From NCBI GenBank assembly GCA_037179385.1, contig CM074187.1, positions 13,703,450 through 13,767,449 of the forward strand: DNA of 64,000 nucleotides, read 5' to 3'. The notes beneath the pieces are model-generated. The model searched no databases, had not been told where the DNA came from, and was given only the letters and a program-made list of their open reading frames with translations. Position 1 is the stretch's first letter, and every line of letters starts with the position of its first letter. Of the stretch, positions 35,148-47,819 are shown one piece after another. Origin of the DNA: Holothuria scabra. Its lineage: Eukaryota > Echinodermata > Holothuroidea > Aspidochirotida > Holothuriidae. The position numbers and the translations under genes were made by a program.

Positions 35148-38100
35148 TCACTTGCACTTAAGTTGTGAATTGATACCATTTTGACAAGTTTCGGCATATT
35201 GATGTCGGTTTCGTTACCCTATTACCACCTCCGTCCCTCATTTTTGACACCCGTATTACGTTACTGTTTAATGCTGGTTGTAGATGTCAGGAATCTGTTC
35301 TTTACATTCTCCACAAAGCTCTATGTCGTCCATTCAACTTCAACAAGTTTTAACCAGATCGAACCTTGTAATTACAATACAAAAGTGCATTTATTTTCTT
35401 CCCTGACGACATCAAATCCCTCGAAAATGTTGTTTGTGACTCCTGCCCATGTCTTGTGATACAATCTTTTGTGTCACACTTGGTATTCTGTGGCGATTAA
35501 TCTTAAACTCCTATATGAAAGTACCCCACACTATCTCCAAAAATTAACCAACCCACGCTTGCTGTTAAAATCTTCACGTTGGTACGATGTTTTCACAAGT
35601 TTGACCCTTATATTATACATTGCAAGGGACCTGATTGGGAAAGTTGGATGTACTAAGCGAACCCTTGGTAACACTAAGCAACAAGACGATATGAAAGTTG
35701 AGTCTTTTACCCATTTATAACCAAACTATAAAAGAACTGATGCACTTTATTGTATTTTATTAACATACTTTCCATTTAAATGTTATTATGAATAAATTCC
35801 AAGAGGGCAACTCTCGTTTCGTTACTTAAAAATTAGAGAAGATTTTATGGTTGAAGAACGGTAGGGGCTTTTAATGAAAATGTCTTTTGAAATTCAATGT
35901 AGTCCGCTCATAGGTATATCGATTTTTAAATTAGCTGATCTTCAAATCATAGAAATGCACATTAGGTAAAATCCCGAGTTCTGTAAGTTGGAAGTTATCT
36001 TGCGCAGGCCCAATAAAATTGTTAAGACCAAGGTGGAAAACTTCTTACAGCAAAGATCAATGTAAATAGCCGTTGTGCACTTGCAGCGTGAAACCAGCTC
36101 CCTCTGTTGCAACTACTAGTCAAACAAAGCAAGTAGGACACATGTAGCTTTATACCTCACTACTATATGTGCAGCAGGATATGACGTACATTTTTTCAGT
36201 CAAACTTTGGACGGGGGGGGGGGGTGTTACGGGGGATATACCAATAGCTTTGGTATGCACACATATTTCCAACATTAAGATGGACGTGAAAATTCACTGC
36301 ATTTGAAATGTACTGGGTTGGGTTGAAAGCTTCATTTTAGAAAAATAAAGAATCTGTGGAGGTTAATTATGTCACCATTTACCTTGTTTACATTGTTCCG
36401 AGCTATACTAACTGCATTTAGTGGGAATATTATTGTTCTAGATACATCCATGGCCAAGATATTTCACAGACCGCATACCAACAGCCCGTCTGGGTCCCTA
36501 CTATTTCCTATGTAGCGTATTTAGTTCAAATGTCACACTTATCACTGATATTTTAATGCATATTGTCACAAAAGGGGGGGGGGGACGAAATAAGATTTCC
36601 ATTGGATTGATGGATATCCCAAACCCGTTCATATGTTACCAGTTGTTGTTGAAGTTCTAATTGAGGGCAAGATGATTTTCCAATCACGACATAATCACCA
36701 TTTATATCATCGCAAGCAGAGAACAGTCTTTCCTTTGGGTATTCGATCCATCAATAACGATGATTTCACTTTTTTAAACGTACATTATATGAACAAAAGG
36801 TACGGTATGTCAGTTATGTTTATTTTGTCTTTAATTGATTCATCATATCGTTAAACAGTTTAATCTGTGGGAGTACTGCGAATTTCATTTCTTTTTTGTG
36901 AACAGTGATCTAACTTGACCACCACGGTGAAAACTCTAACCATGACTACGAATACTTCATCAAACCTAAGATCTTTCCATATTTACTAAACTCTTTGTAG
37001 GAAAGTTCATCGCCATTTTAAATAATAATAAGTACCTAATACAAATGCCCAAAACTAAGAAGTATAAAATATAGAAGGAAGACATTCCCTCACATTTACT
37101 TTTTTATATTTGGAGAGAATTTATTCTGAGGAGACTGATTTTGAAATCAAACAATTATGTGAGTAGTTTTGTTCAGAAAAGATTACAATTGATTCATACT
37201 GTACAGAATCTAATCAAACTTCTAAACAGATCAGTTCAACTTTCGATATGCATTTTTAGAGCACAGCCAAAAACTTCCTAATTTTTAGGGATACATGATT
37301 TTACAAAAACGAAAAAGTTATACTGACATGAGTTACATGAAAGAAGCCTAGATCAAATCAGGGTGGTTATGGGGAAAAGGTATATAGTAGACAATGTCAA
37401 AACGAATATTCTTTAGAATCCAATAAATCAAGCGTCTAAATGGGGTGGGGAACTAACATTTGCCATCATGGAGGATAAAACGTTTTCTTGTATGAACTTA
37501 TGGAATTAAACTATTTAACCTGCATGACAATGCTCGCAGGTTGCAAATATATGCAATCTACGTATCAGAAGAGAATTAATCCACAAAGGTAGCATCAAAA
37601 TAAAAATACTGTAATCATTATTTTTCAGTTATGTCTCCTTTGCGCCACTCTGTTTTCTATGGGTAAATAGTTCCATCGTCTCAGTCTGATCGTGCTGTGA
37701 TTTTGGTTGCAATGCCAAATTGGTAAATGCCTAGTGTAAGATATTACGTTCGATCATGGCGCTTTCCGTGTTAGTAGCTCCATGTTTCGATTAACCCAGC
37801 TCCCTGCCCTAAGCAGACGTCTTTGACGCTTGAAATGTTCTCATTGGAAATTGTTGTCCTTGAACAAAAGTATGTTATCGTTTAAAACCTTCCTGTTAGT
37901 ACTAAAAATCACATTCCCGGACATATCATGCTGTCTCAGTCCACTTGATCGGGTGATGCTCATTACCATTACAGCAATTCTAAGCATTTAGATAAATGAA
38001 CGGTGTCATTAAACTGGAGGTAAGAGGTAATGTACATCCGAAATGCCTCCTGGTGAGCAATGATAAAAAATGAGTAAAAAAACAAGAGCCAAAAGTTGAA

Positions 38101-38519
38101 CCCGGTTCAAATAATGTTCAGATCTCATCGATCATAAACCGAAACTAGATTTTAAAATCAAATCTGATCAAACATTTAACAAGATTCTGATATTCCAAAT
38201 GAGCATATTTTTTCATTCTCACAGGTTGTTTCACCTTCCATAAGATTCGTCCTTTTCAATAGGTTCAAAATGGCTAATGAGGACGTTTCATAGTCCATGC
38301 AAAGCCTTAAGCAAATTGCAAGTATCACTTAATCATTAAGATCTAGTGAAAACTCCTTGGTTGCAATAAGTACCACAGCTTATAGCTTTAAGAGCAGAAA
38401 GGGAAAAAATGGCAAACGCTTTTATAAATGAGCTGATTGAAAAGTTTTCGTGTTGGTCAACTGGTCAAAGAAATGAAGGAAGAACGAAGAAATTTTGAAA
38501 GCGAAGCCGCTTCTTTGAT
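35148..38519. other. No gene recognised
   Basis: About 3.4 kb. Homopolymer G runs lie at 36213-36224 and 36574-36584. Two plus-strand frames at 35181-35459 and 35469-35720 follow one another closely but show no motif I recognise, so I do not call a gene. Confidence 0.45.
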
Positions 38520-38529
38520 CATGTGTTAC

Positions 38530-40740
38530 CCCTTTCTGTTTTGTAAAACTGCAAATTTTGTAATTGGTTCGATCGATTTTGTATAAAACGTCACCACTTG
38601 TGTAATTTTTTGAAGTCACCACTTGTCGTAATGCCTACTGAGCGCTTCTGTAATAAAAAAATTCCAACTTCTGTAATCGCCAGTTAACCACTTTGCATTC
38701 AAATTAAAACACAACAGCGGGACGCATTGTTGTTTTAAAAAATGTAACACTTTGGACTGGATTATAGATAAATTTTCAACATAGGTTGCTCATGTGACGA
38801 CAATTGCGCCTATATTCTAAAAGGGCCGATATTTATATTCTAAGTTTCGGATAAAATTCAAACTCCGTACACTGGAGTTTATCCGTTTCTGGAGTGGATC
38901 ACTCTATAAATATAGCACAGTAGACCTAATGGTTCGGCTTCTTTAGTGACTGACTCGCGGTTCATCATACTGTGCTTTCAGAACGCGCCACGATACTAAC
39001 TGGCATCAGCTATAATAACCATTATATCCGATTACATCACAAAGTTTGCGGATCACATAGCCTACTACAGAAACAGTAAGCGCTACCGTATATGTACGGC
39101 TCCATAGCAACAGACACGGTGCTCTGTTCCGATGGGCTGATGCAACATCTGTAAAATAAAGTCAGTGAACATGCGCGAGGATACGAAACAACAGTATAAA
39201 ATACTAAGAGACATTTGAATAAACTAAATATGAAAACAGATAAATAATGTAGACATAGTATAAGCGACGCCAGAGACCCGATGACAAAACTTTTAGATAC
39301 ATGTCACACCTGTTTGGTCAGTGTAAATTGTGCTTTATACCTTATCAAATTTTGTGCCTCATTATTAATCGATATGGACGTACTAATTACCATTGCAAAT
39401 GTTATTTAAATAACATTTGCAATGGTAATTAGTACGTCCATATCGATTAATAATGAGGCACAAAATTTGATAAGGTATAAAGCACAATTTACACTGACCA
39501 AACAGGTGTGACATGTATCTAAAAGTTTTGTCATCGGGTCTCTGGCGTCGCTTATACTATGTCTACATTATTTATCTGTTTTCATATTTAGTTTATTCAA
39601 ATGCTACGCTTCTTCCCTCAACGGAGTCCCCCGGACGCATCACCCCTTCCCATTGAAAAAGGTTAATATGTTGCGAGCGAAACAATGAAAGAACATTCGA
39701 TGTAGTTTGTACATAGTCTTACTTTCTGGACCTTTATCCCACCGGCTGTCCGAATTGCCTGGCGTCCTCCCACATCCTGCCCATTTGTATAAAATCCTCA
39801 TCAACCCCCTCTCCACCTTCCGGTTATTTGTAGGGTCTCCACTATTCTCGCCCTCCACAATTTGTCAAGTATGAGCTAGCCAAGCTACACTTCAAAGGGT
39901 TGGAAGAGACCGGACAAGGCCGGGTTTGCGGCCCCTTATATTTAGAGTACCGACGAAAAGCGTTTTCCGTATGCATATAACTTGGGTGTCCCAGTACTGT
40001 TCAAATTTTTATAAGCTGTATTTAAAGGGCCCTACAAAACTGCTCGTCCGCCTTCCCACGTACTATGTTCCGCCCGGATGAGTAGGTGTGACTTTAAGCT
40101 AATATTGTAATGTTAGGTAAACGCAATTCGAGGCGGTTTAGAATCATGAGGGACATGGTCCGACGGTCCTGGGTAAGGTAGGTTACTTTGGGTAGGCAGG
40201 GTTGGTGTGAACAATGGTGAAGAAGATGTAGCCTAGAGTACACACTAATTTTACCCCGAAAACACAAGTTCGACTAAAATTTTTATACGTTTGTATTTGA
40301 ACATAACGATGCCTCCAATTACATAGCAATCACCAAGACTCCAGTCTTCCTCCCCGACTATAGTTTTCAACACTACCCAAGTCACAAATGGAGGGACACT
40401 GTTGTGGTCACTTTTATTTCCTCTTCTCTCTGTCTTGTGACGATTAGACGAGTAGTATCCCAATAACTTAGCCCGCAAGACGATAAAAAAGTTGTTAACT
40501 GAAGGTTACAAAAGTATTTTAGAGGGAGATTTCTATTGCAAAACTGATCAGTCTTCGTTACAAAAGAGGTGACTTAAAAATTACGAAACTAGTGAATTAA
40601 TTACACAAGTGGATGACAGTTTTTCAAAACTGGTGACCTTTATAACAAAAGTGGGTAGAACCAATTACAAAAGTGGTGACCTATATCAAAAGCGGTTGTT
40701 ATTACAAAAGTGGATGTTACATCACCTCCACTAGTATAAA
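38530..40740. repeat. Inverted pair of TTTTGTAAT/GTCACCACTT minisatellites, ~2.2 kb apart
   Basis: The left array at about 38540-38690 contains GTCACCACTTGTGTAAT, GTCACCACTTGTCGTAAT and TTCTGTAAT units. The right array at about 40555-40735 contains the reverse complement (ATTACAAAAGTGGTGACC, TTACAAAAGTGGATG). The arrays are not identical, so the pair is old. It may be one transposon with minisatellite ends, enclosing the palindrome at 39212-39603, or two independent insertions. The CTTTTGTCAC array at 2640-2860 is similar in theme. Confidence 0.55.
39212..39603. repeat. Perfect 392-bp palindrome with no spacer
   Basis: Bases 39212-39407 are the exact reverse complement of 39408-39603. I compared the arms through their whole 196-base length and found no mismatch. 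The centre is GTTATTTAAATAAC at 39401-39414. Outside the arms the sequences diverge at once. The right flank (39604 onward) is GC-richer than the left. A mismatch-free, loopless palindrome of this size is unstable in living cells and is a common signature of an assembly or library artefact; a very recent inverted duplication is the alternative. Confidence 0.95.
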
Positions 40741-43700
40741 TTTCGTGTCATTTCAAACACCAATATATGTGACAGGTGTTTAGGAAAGGGAAAAAGCTTT
40801 GCCAAGATCATCTCCTTCAGGAAACCCAGGAACCGTTTCATCCTCCCCGCCTTTCTCAAACTCTCTGCATTATCTATCCCGGCCGACTGCTGGATAGTAC
40901 ATGGACCAAGAGAGCAACTAAAAAACTATAGTGATCGTTGTGGTCTTTTAAGTGCCTGACAAATTTCACATAATCTTGAAACTTAAAATCTTTATACCAA
41001 TGCCTACATCATCGTAAATACCCCAAAGCGTAAATCTCGAACCCACCGGCTGTCTTGCGGGAACTTTTGGATCCCTTGCCCATTGCGGAGGATTGCTTTA
41101 GAGCATGCAGAACCGTTGCAGTATTCGCCTGAGTTTTCCCCTACTTTAAAAAAAAGTGTCCCGATCAATATCGATTGACATGCGAATAAATCACTTGCTA
41201 AAGTTCAAATGGCGTTAACAACGCTAATATAAGTCAATTCAAAACACAATTTAAAAATCTCAAAATATGAAGAAATGACAAGCAATTTACAAAAACGGAA
41301 TGCCTTGTTGGTGTGCCATTGGTGGAAGATCGCAGAGTTTTCCTATACTCCACCTTAAAGAGACTAAAATACCAAAAAAAAAAAAAAAATTATGATTTTT
41401 CTATCGACCGAGCGGAGATGGGTTCCATCCCTCTGGATACGGATCCGAGGCTAAGAATGATTAGTAGCATAAGCGACGGACACACGAGGATTTGTAAAAT
41501 TCTGGTCGAACTATCCAGGTACCAGGACTAATGACCCTATATGGAATTAGTGATTAATGAGCGCAAAACGCTCCGAATTAGATTCGAGTTCAGTCTTTAT
41601 TTCTCATTTCTTCTCAACTTTTCCAAACCAAGTTATAGCGTTTTGTCACAAACCATATTCCGTGAATGGTTCCCTTCCACAAAATATTTGTGACCTTTAA
41701 AGAAAATCTCCACGTACATAATTTGAAATGTGTCCCTCGTTGGTGGTTATACAAAATTAAAAAGGGGGAAGATATCTACTTCGTCTTTTTCTCTTGCATG
41801 CTCACAACAACCTTCTTTTTAATATTTATTCGTTCCCCTCGCCATCATTCCTTTTCTCTGTCGTATAAACTCGGCCTGCCTCCACCCCTGTCCATACGTC
41901 CGGACCGAGAATCCTAACTCTCCTTCCAGGTTCCCTCATATCATCTTTCTTCCATCCAGTCTGCCTGTCCTCACTCCCAGTGTTTCCTTCTGGTTGTTGG
42001 ATGTTCCCTTTCTCAGCCCTTTCCCGTGACTTTACACCAACCTCGTCCATAGTCTGTCCCTGCCTAGCTAATTCTGTACCTGTCAGATCGAAGCGTTTGC
42101 TTTATCAAGCGCATTTACTCCCCTCTATCCTTCCCTCCCATTGACAATAATAAGCTTCTTTCTTTCTTGATTTCCTTTTCTTTTTCTTTTTTTTTGTTTT
42201 TCTTCCTCTTCTCTTTCTTTCATAATTTTTCCCTTTTGTATCAATTGGTTAAGTTGAGGGGGCAGTTATTCTCCCCCATCGGCTGCGCTACCTATCCAGT
42301 ATTCTTCTAGTAATATCTTCCTTAATTGCATGTTGCCTTTAATTTTTCATGTCATTGAAAACTGCATCAAAACTTTTCACAAGACCAGTAAACCACTCCG
42401 AATAGGGTCAAGGATCTAAACAAATCTGACTACAAACTCAAGGAAACACGCATGACAAAATTGTGAAACGCTTTAATCGCACTAGTTTTGGTTAAGTAAA
42501 CTATGTGTTTGCCCTTACGCGTCTTCATGTAATGGTCTGTCACATAACGAAGAAACTATCAAAGACTGGGCGACTTTTTGTTGCTCCTAATGGTTAAAAT
42601 ACCTGCAATCGTTTGTCTTTATTCCCACGAGTCAGATGTGTTGCATCACATTTGCTTCAAGGTCAAAATCAAATGCTTAATCAATGGTAAAGTGCAGGCT
42701 AGTTGAATTGAGCCGGCTGGAAAAAAACGCCTTCGCAAGATAAAACGTTTCAAGTGTCCGTTTCGTTAGGGAAATATCTCTCGTATTAAATATGGTTTAT
42801 TCCACTCTGTTGGTTGGTTTATGGCTATAATACAAGGTCATGTTTACTTATAATTACTGTGAGCATTTTGATGTGACGTTAATTACAGGAAGTAGTGTAA
42901 TGAGTTGAAATTTTCGGTTTTAGGTTGCTCTCGTCGGCAAAATTGCACCGCAGTTAATGTTATACACAGTATTGAGCATGAAAGTAGTTATTAAGATGAC
43001 AAAATTAAATATAATGTATTCCACTAACGATGTGTTAAACTACAGTTGCCTACTAACTTATTTCAACATTTCTAATTTCTACTTCAATATTGATGCAGAG
43101 CAATTTAAACATATTTCAACAAATATTTTGTAATACAGGTTAAAAATATAGCACACTAAATTTCCTCCTCAAATAAAGACAACGGAACCATACACGCGCC
43201 CCGCATATACATGCTTCTACATGCATTAATTCATGTGTACGTGCATTAAAACATGTGTAACTTACGTTTTTTTTTCTTATTCACTCAAAAGCCTATGGTT
43301 AAGACTTCTCTATTTGTCAAACGTCTTGATATCTGATAATTTTATGGATTCTCTTTTCATAATCAGGAAACAAAGATATTAACAGAACAAGAAACTTTAC
43401 CGGACCAACACCGATGTAGAAACTGGTCACAACGGGTGTTTAAAACCGTCTATAGAGCCGACTCGGGTAGTCGTAGAAACTTTGTGTTTTGTAGAACACA
43501 CAGGCGACCATAATTATTCTCAAAGTGCAAGACGTGTAGAGGTAGGTAAATAGAACTCCATTCCTATTCAAATGTGTAATTATCTTTCAAGAAATTGAAC
43601 CGTCTATCCCATTGCAAATAAGACTCAAATCGTCAAATCGTTATGTCAAAGTTTCAGCTAATCAACCCCTTTACAAGGCGTTGAGCTGTATAAATCTTCA

Positions 43701-44000
43701 TCATTTTACGCGTTTGCAACGTTCTGAAACATCTCTTTACCTTGTAATTCTTCCTGTCTTCGGGTTTAACTTTTCTTTTTAATGGGCTTTTTCATAACCT
43801 ACTTTTTTCTAAAAAAGAAGGGCGGTATGGTAAGGTTAAATGTTTGTCTATGTACATTTAAAATGCCCGTCATTCTACTCATCGTCTATACGTTGATCTA
43901 ATTCGACTTATATAGGTCATGGGTGTACTGACAACAATTTAAGTTAATTTCGGATCTCATTGTGTTGTTGTCTAAGTGAGGTACCCTCAGCTATCGACCC
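40741..44000. other. No gene recognised
   Basis: About 3.3 kb. An A-run lies at 41374-41388 and a pyrimidine-rich zone extends over about 41810-42240. The minus-strand frame at 41826-42050 is only the purine-rich reading of that zone. Confidence 0.45.
42118..42240. repeat. Polypyrimidine (CTT/TTTC) tract
   Basis: Nearly continuous C/T sequence, mostly CTTT and TTTC words with short interruptions. Such tracts are common simple sequence and can form triplex DNA when mirror-symmetric; this one is only partly so. Confidence 0.85.
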
Positions 44001-44002
44001 TA

Positions 44003-44248
44003 CATTGTAAACGCAAATTAGTCAAGTGGTGTCTGAATTGACTAACCTCCTAAGTCGCTCACATTTGACTAATTTGTGATGACATCTAACTAATTTCGAA
44101 GTAATAGACTAAATAATGGCAGTCAAAACTTAGTCAAGGCGAATAAATATTTGTTAGAAACTAATTCAATTGGTTCAAATATTAATCAATGTTGTTGACA
44201 AATGTGATGAATCAGTTGGCACCGCTTGACAAATTTGTGTTCACAGTG
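44003..44248. mobile_element. 246-bp MITE with TA target site
   Basis: Flanked by TA at 44001-44002 and 44249-44250. The left end CATTGTAAACGCAAATTAG and the right end (other strand) CACTGTGAACACAAATTTG match at 14 of 19 bases, followed in both by TCAAG.GGTG.C. The interior repeats TTGACTAATTTG and its complement several times. TA duplications point to a Tc1/mariner-type or related source, by inference. Confidence 0.7.
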
Positions 44249-44250
44249 TA

Positions 44251-47200
44251 TCGCTTAGGTCGTTGTACATATGTAGTTACAAACTCCCATGCATGATCAT
44301 ACATCCGTAGCCTACCTGTGCCTATGCACTCACATGCAGAAGTACGAAATGGCAAAAGCGGGCTATTTTAGGGAAATATTCAGGGTATTCATCATGCTTG
44401 CAGATTAACAACACTTAAAATTCCACTCTCCATTACAGAAGAACTATTTGTTTTGTTATCATGTAGGCCTATAGCATGTTTACTGAGTACATTGAAATGA
44501 ATTCTCTGAGCAGCTGTAAATATACCATAAGGAAACAAAAACCCTCACTCTCATGGATCCTCAGTCTAGGAGAAATGGTATATCATAACCTTTCTGGTTT
44601 GATAACTGTGACGTTATGTTTACATCCAGTTACAGCTCTTTAATTGTAGACAGGTAACTGAAGTAATTTAGTCACGTGACACCTCACTTAAACTGCTTTC
44701 ATTCAGAGATGGTTATTAACACAGAAAATGAGGTTGCACATTTAATAAAGAACGTTTCCTGGTTACTGGCAATTACAGATTAAGTCTCCGCATTTATGAA
44801 CGCGTATCTTACTTTTAATCTGTAACCATTAGTTTTGTAAAGTAAAAATTTTCAGCATAGTGTGGAGCCGTGAGGGTCTGATCATTTGTTTTTTAAAACT
44901 ATTATATATGTTCAACAGAACAAAAAATGTGCGCATAATTGTAGGTTTAAATAAAAAGAGAAAAATATTTATGATTGAAAATGCCAGATTATGATAAAAC
45001 TAAAAAGTCCAATTGTTTAAATACGTAACTTTACGGTAACGTTGTTTTCTTACTTTTGGAAAGAGAGAACTATCAGTTCCAAAAATTTTTGAGCAGTAGA
45101 CTATTATTAATATTACCTGAAATTCGTTAATATTAAACATTGTGCGAATTTAATGGGGATGCAGTCAACTCATCCCTGAAGTAGTGTATTAGACTGCTTC
45201 ATGAGTGGCTCTTAAGGGTCCTGTGGCAATACTTTTTCTCCTCAAATGGGAAATTTATTAGTTCCTAGTTTATCTTGAACATGCAATACTGAATTCCTGA
45301 AACTATATGAAAGTTACTTTAAAGACAAATAAGAAGAAACGACTGTGAGATTTAGCTGATGCTTCAAATTAAGTGGGGTGACTTTAATATGAATAATTCA
45401 AATCATCCCATCATCAGATCATCACCAATCTAAACCTGTTTCTTGGTATCATATATTGGGTATCTTCACACAAATATAAACACAAATTACCGTTTCCCTT
45501 TCACCAATCTGCCAATGCAAACAAAATAAGCACAGATCGAGATGTATCTTGCAAACAGTATCAACAACAATTAACTTTAACAAAATGATAAGACAAACGA
45601 AAAATATTCAATCTATCTCACATGTCTTGGACACGTCTTTATAGTGTTATTGATGACCATTGAAATTTGAGCATGCAAGATGACGGAAATACATAGGCAG
45701 TTGCACAATCACAATACGTCAGGCAGAAAGAAGTGGAGTTACACAACCTTAAAGACCTCCAATGGGATTTGCATCTCAAGCGATGAAGCTTTTTCCTTCA
45801 CTTTCTTTGTCAAATCATCTACAGTTATACTTTCCTTTTGTTATCTTTACGAAATAAGTCTTATGCATATGATGCAACCTAATCACAGAGCAGATCACAG
45901 TGCTCGTTTCATGGAAGCAAGTTTCCATTGCACAAACAACTAATAGACCTAAACACAACTAGTGATTTATGCACGTGGTCGGAAAGGCGCGTGGTCATGG
46001 AGTTCTACGCGCTTTCTACGATGTCGAACAGTGTGCCTCATTGATGTCCCCTGACATCAATGCATAGCGTCGCCGTCTACGTACACGCTTTTTACACATG
46101 TTTCAAAGTTCTGGGTCATACATGCTTGTATAATATATATTGTAGGAATGAACGTATTTTCAAACATGAAATTCTTGAAATTGCCTACATACTCTATCAA
46201 ATGTTGACCAAATGGCAGGAAGCTTTTAATTTTACATGCGTGGGCAAGTTACCCGCATGAGTATGGTAGATCCTTATCACCTTAGTCGGGTTTGGGGTGA
46301 CCGTTCTACCCTTAACTGATCTGAAATGAAAGTCTTTTCTCAGAGAGCTTAGCTTACGAAAACTACGAAGTAATAATCATCGCAGCCTAAAACTTCAGTT
46401 TTTAGCTCAACCCACGAAGTGGGTAGAGTTTATGTGGTACTGTAGATAGAAATGCATATCTCTCCCCCTTTCTTCAAAAGCTTTCTTCCTCTGCAATTGC
46501 TGGCCATTTTTTGTTTGATAAATTTGCAGTGAAGTTCCAACATTAGGCCTGGCAATAGCCTGTATACATATATATATATTTTATCCCACTCCGTGGGTAA
46601 TTTGGGTACATTAAATAGTACTCCGCTTACATCAGCTTTATCTGACGGGCCCTGCTTACCCACTGAACTTGACAACCTCAAGGAAAAACCTCGCATGCGA
46701 CCAGTGTTCAGTTTCTTTAATGGTTTACAATTCATGCACTTTAATGGTAGTACCTCCTAAAAACATTGAGTAATACCGTATCTGGGACTTCCATAATGAA
46801 GGCTTACTGGTTCTTCAGTAATTACAAAGCACGCTTTGCGGTGTGAGGACATAGCATTCAGATGGTTCATTGTTCATCCATAGAGGTGCTATACTTGGCA
46901 AATCTTTCTAGTTTTCATGCTGTGGCTGGAGCAGAAGTTACGCAAAATGTTGGAGGTTTACGCACCGAAAACCTAGTGTCAATTTACTTGTAGGCATCAG
47001 TTTCTTGAACTAATTTCTGTTTAAAAGGCAAGCGCAGTCACTCCACACTGAATTAGTCTACAGACATTTTTTGCTCTTGGGTTAGATTGACTCCTGTTTT
47101 CACATGAATTTGTCCCTACTTTTGAGGCTCGGCGTATCTTTTTTTCAGATTGGTACTGCTTGATTTGAACACGATAACTGTTAACATAACATCGTACTTC

Positions 47201-47378
47201 ATTTGCATGGCGTACACAATTATTTTTACTGTCTCATCAGTATCAGGTTAATCGGACAAGTTCTCCGATTTAACCAGCATGATCGCGTTATGCCAATATT
47301 ATGCCGATATTTGAGGCTAATATGAAGTCTTTATCTAATAACCTTGAAGGATGGTGAGTCGTCTTCGCTGCTTTGTTG
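44251..47378. other. No gene recognised
   Basis: About 3.1 kb without a supported feature. An AT dinucleotide patch lies at 46564-46580. The frames at 45680-45943 (plus), 46060-46260 (plus) and 46430-46735 (minus) show no known motif. Confidence 0.45.
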
Positions 47379-47399
47379 ACTCACCTCTTCACTAAGTTT

Positions 47400-47778
47400 C
47401 TTTTGTCAATTTCTTCAAATTCATGATCCATTTTTTGAATAGTGCCCTACTTGGAACGCTGCGATACGTTGGCCAACTTTAGACACAAGCGATTTTTAGA
47501 TTCAGAAAGGTAGAACAACACGACGTTGAGTTTAACACGCGCGAAAGCGGCGTTCTGTTTCGGACTGTTAAGGTGTTTCCGGTTATAAAGGCGACGATAC
47601 GAGAGAGATTACAATGATAAACAATGTACCTCCTGTTTCTGAACCAAAAGTGTAATCGGTCGACGACCGTTCTGAAAAGAAACGGAATAGAGTGATGTTC
47701 GCTTCTGCTAATTGGCAGTCCAGGTTTTTGCTGCGCGTTCCGTCCTTTTTGAAATCGTCCTGAACTCGAAAAGTCCAA
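47400..47778 (-). pseudogene. Doubtful decayed receptor-like frame
   Basis: Reading the minus strand from the ATG at 47778, the frame is open for 99 codons. Its last third reads IVAFITGNTLTV and then FLNLKIACV, about 23 residues later. The neighbouring frame just before offers a hydrophobic TLFIIVISLV, and beyond the stop the frame continues VPSRALFKKW. GN in TM1 and an NL motif in TM2 at about this spacing are typical of rhodopsin-like GPCRs, and a single frameshift would give a plausible TM1. Charged residues and two lesions argue against function, and chance resemblance is quite possible. Confidence 0.15.
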
Positions 47779-47788
47779 ATTGACTCGG

Positions 47789-47816
47789 AACGACGATCCT
47801 TTAGAGAATCGTCGTT
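47789..47816. repeat. Small hairpin
   Basis: AACGACGAT and ATCGTCGTT form a 9-bp perfect stem around a 10-base loop, just upstream of the minus-strand frame above. No T-run follows and no function is implied. Confidence 0.7.
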
Positions 47817-47819
47817 TTA

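Noticed and set aside
35181..35720. Two consecutive plus-strand frames as a two-exon gene
   Set aside because: They are in different frames with no convincing splice sites between them and no motif that I recognise.
41826..42050. Minus-strand frame rich in E, G and R
   Set aside because: Produced by a purine/pyrimidine-biased tract and without any domain signature.
47789..47816. miRNA precursor
   Set aside because: The stem is only 9 bp, far too short for a miRNA hairpin.
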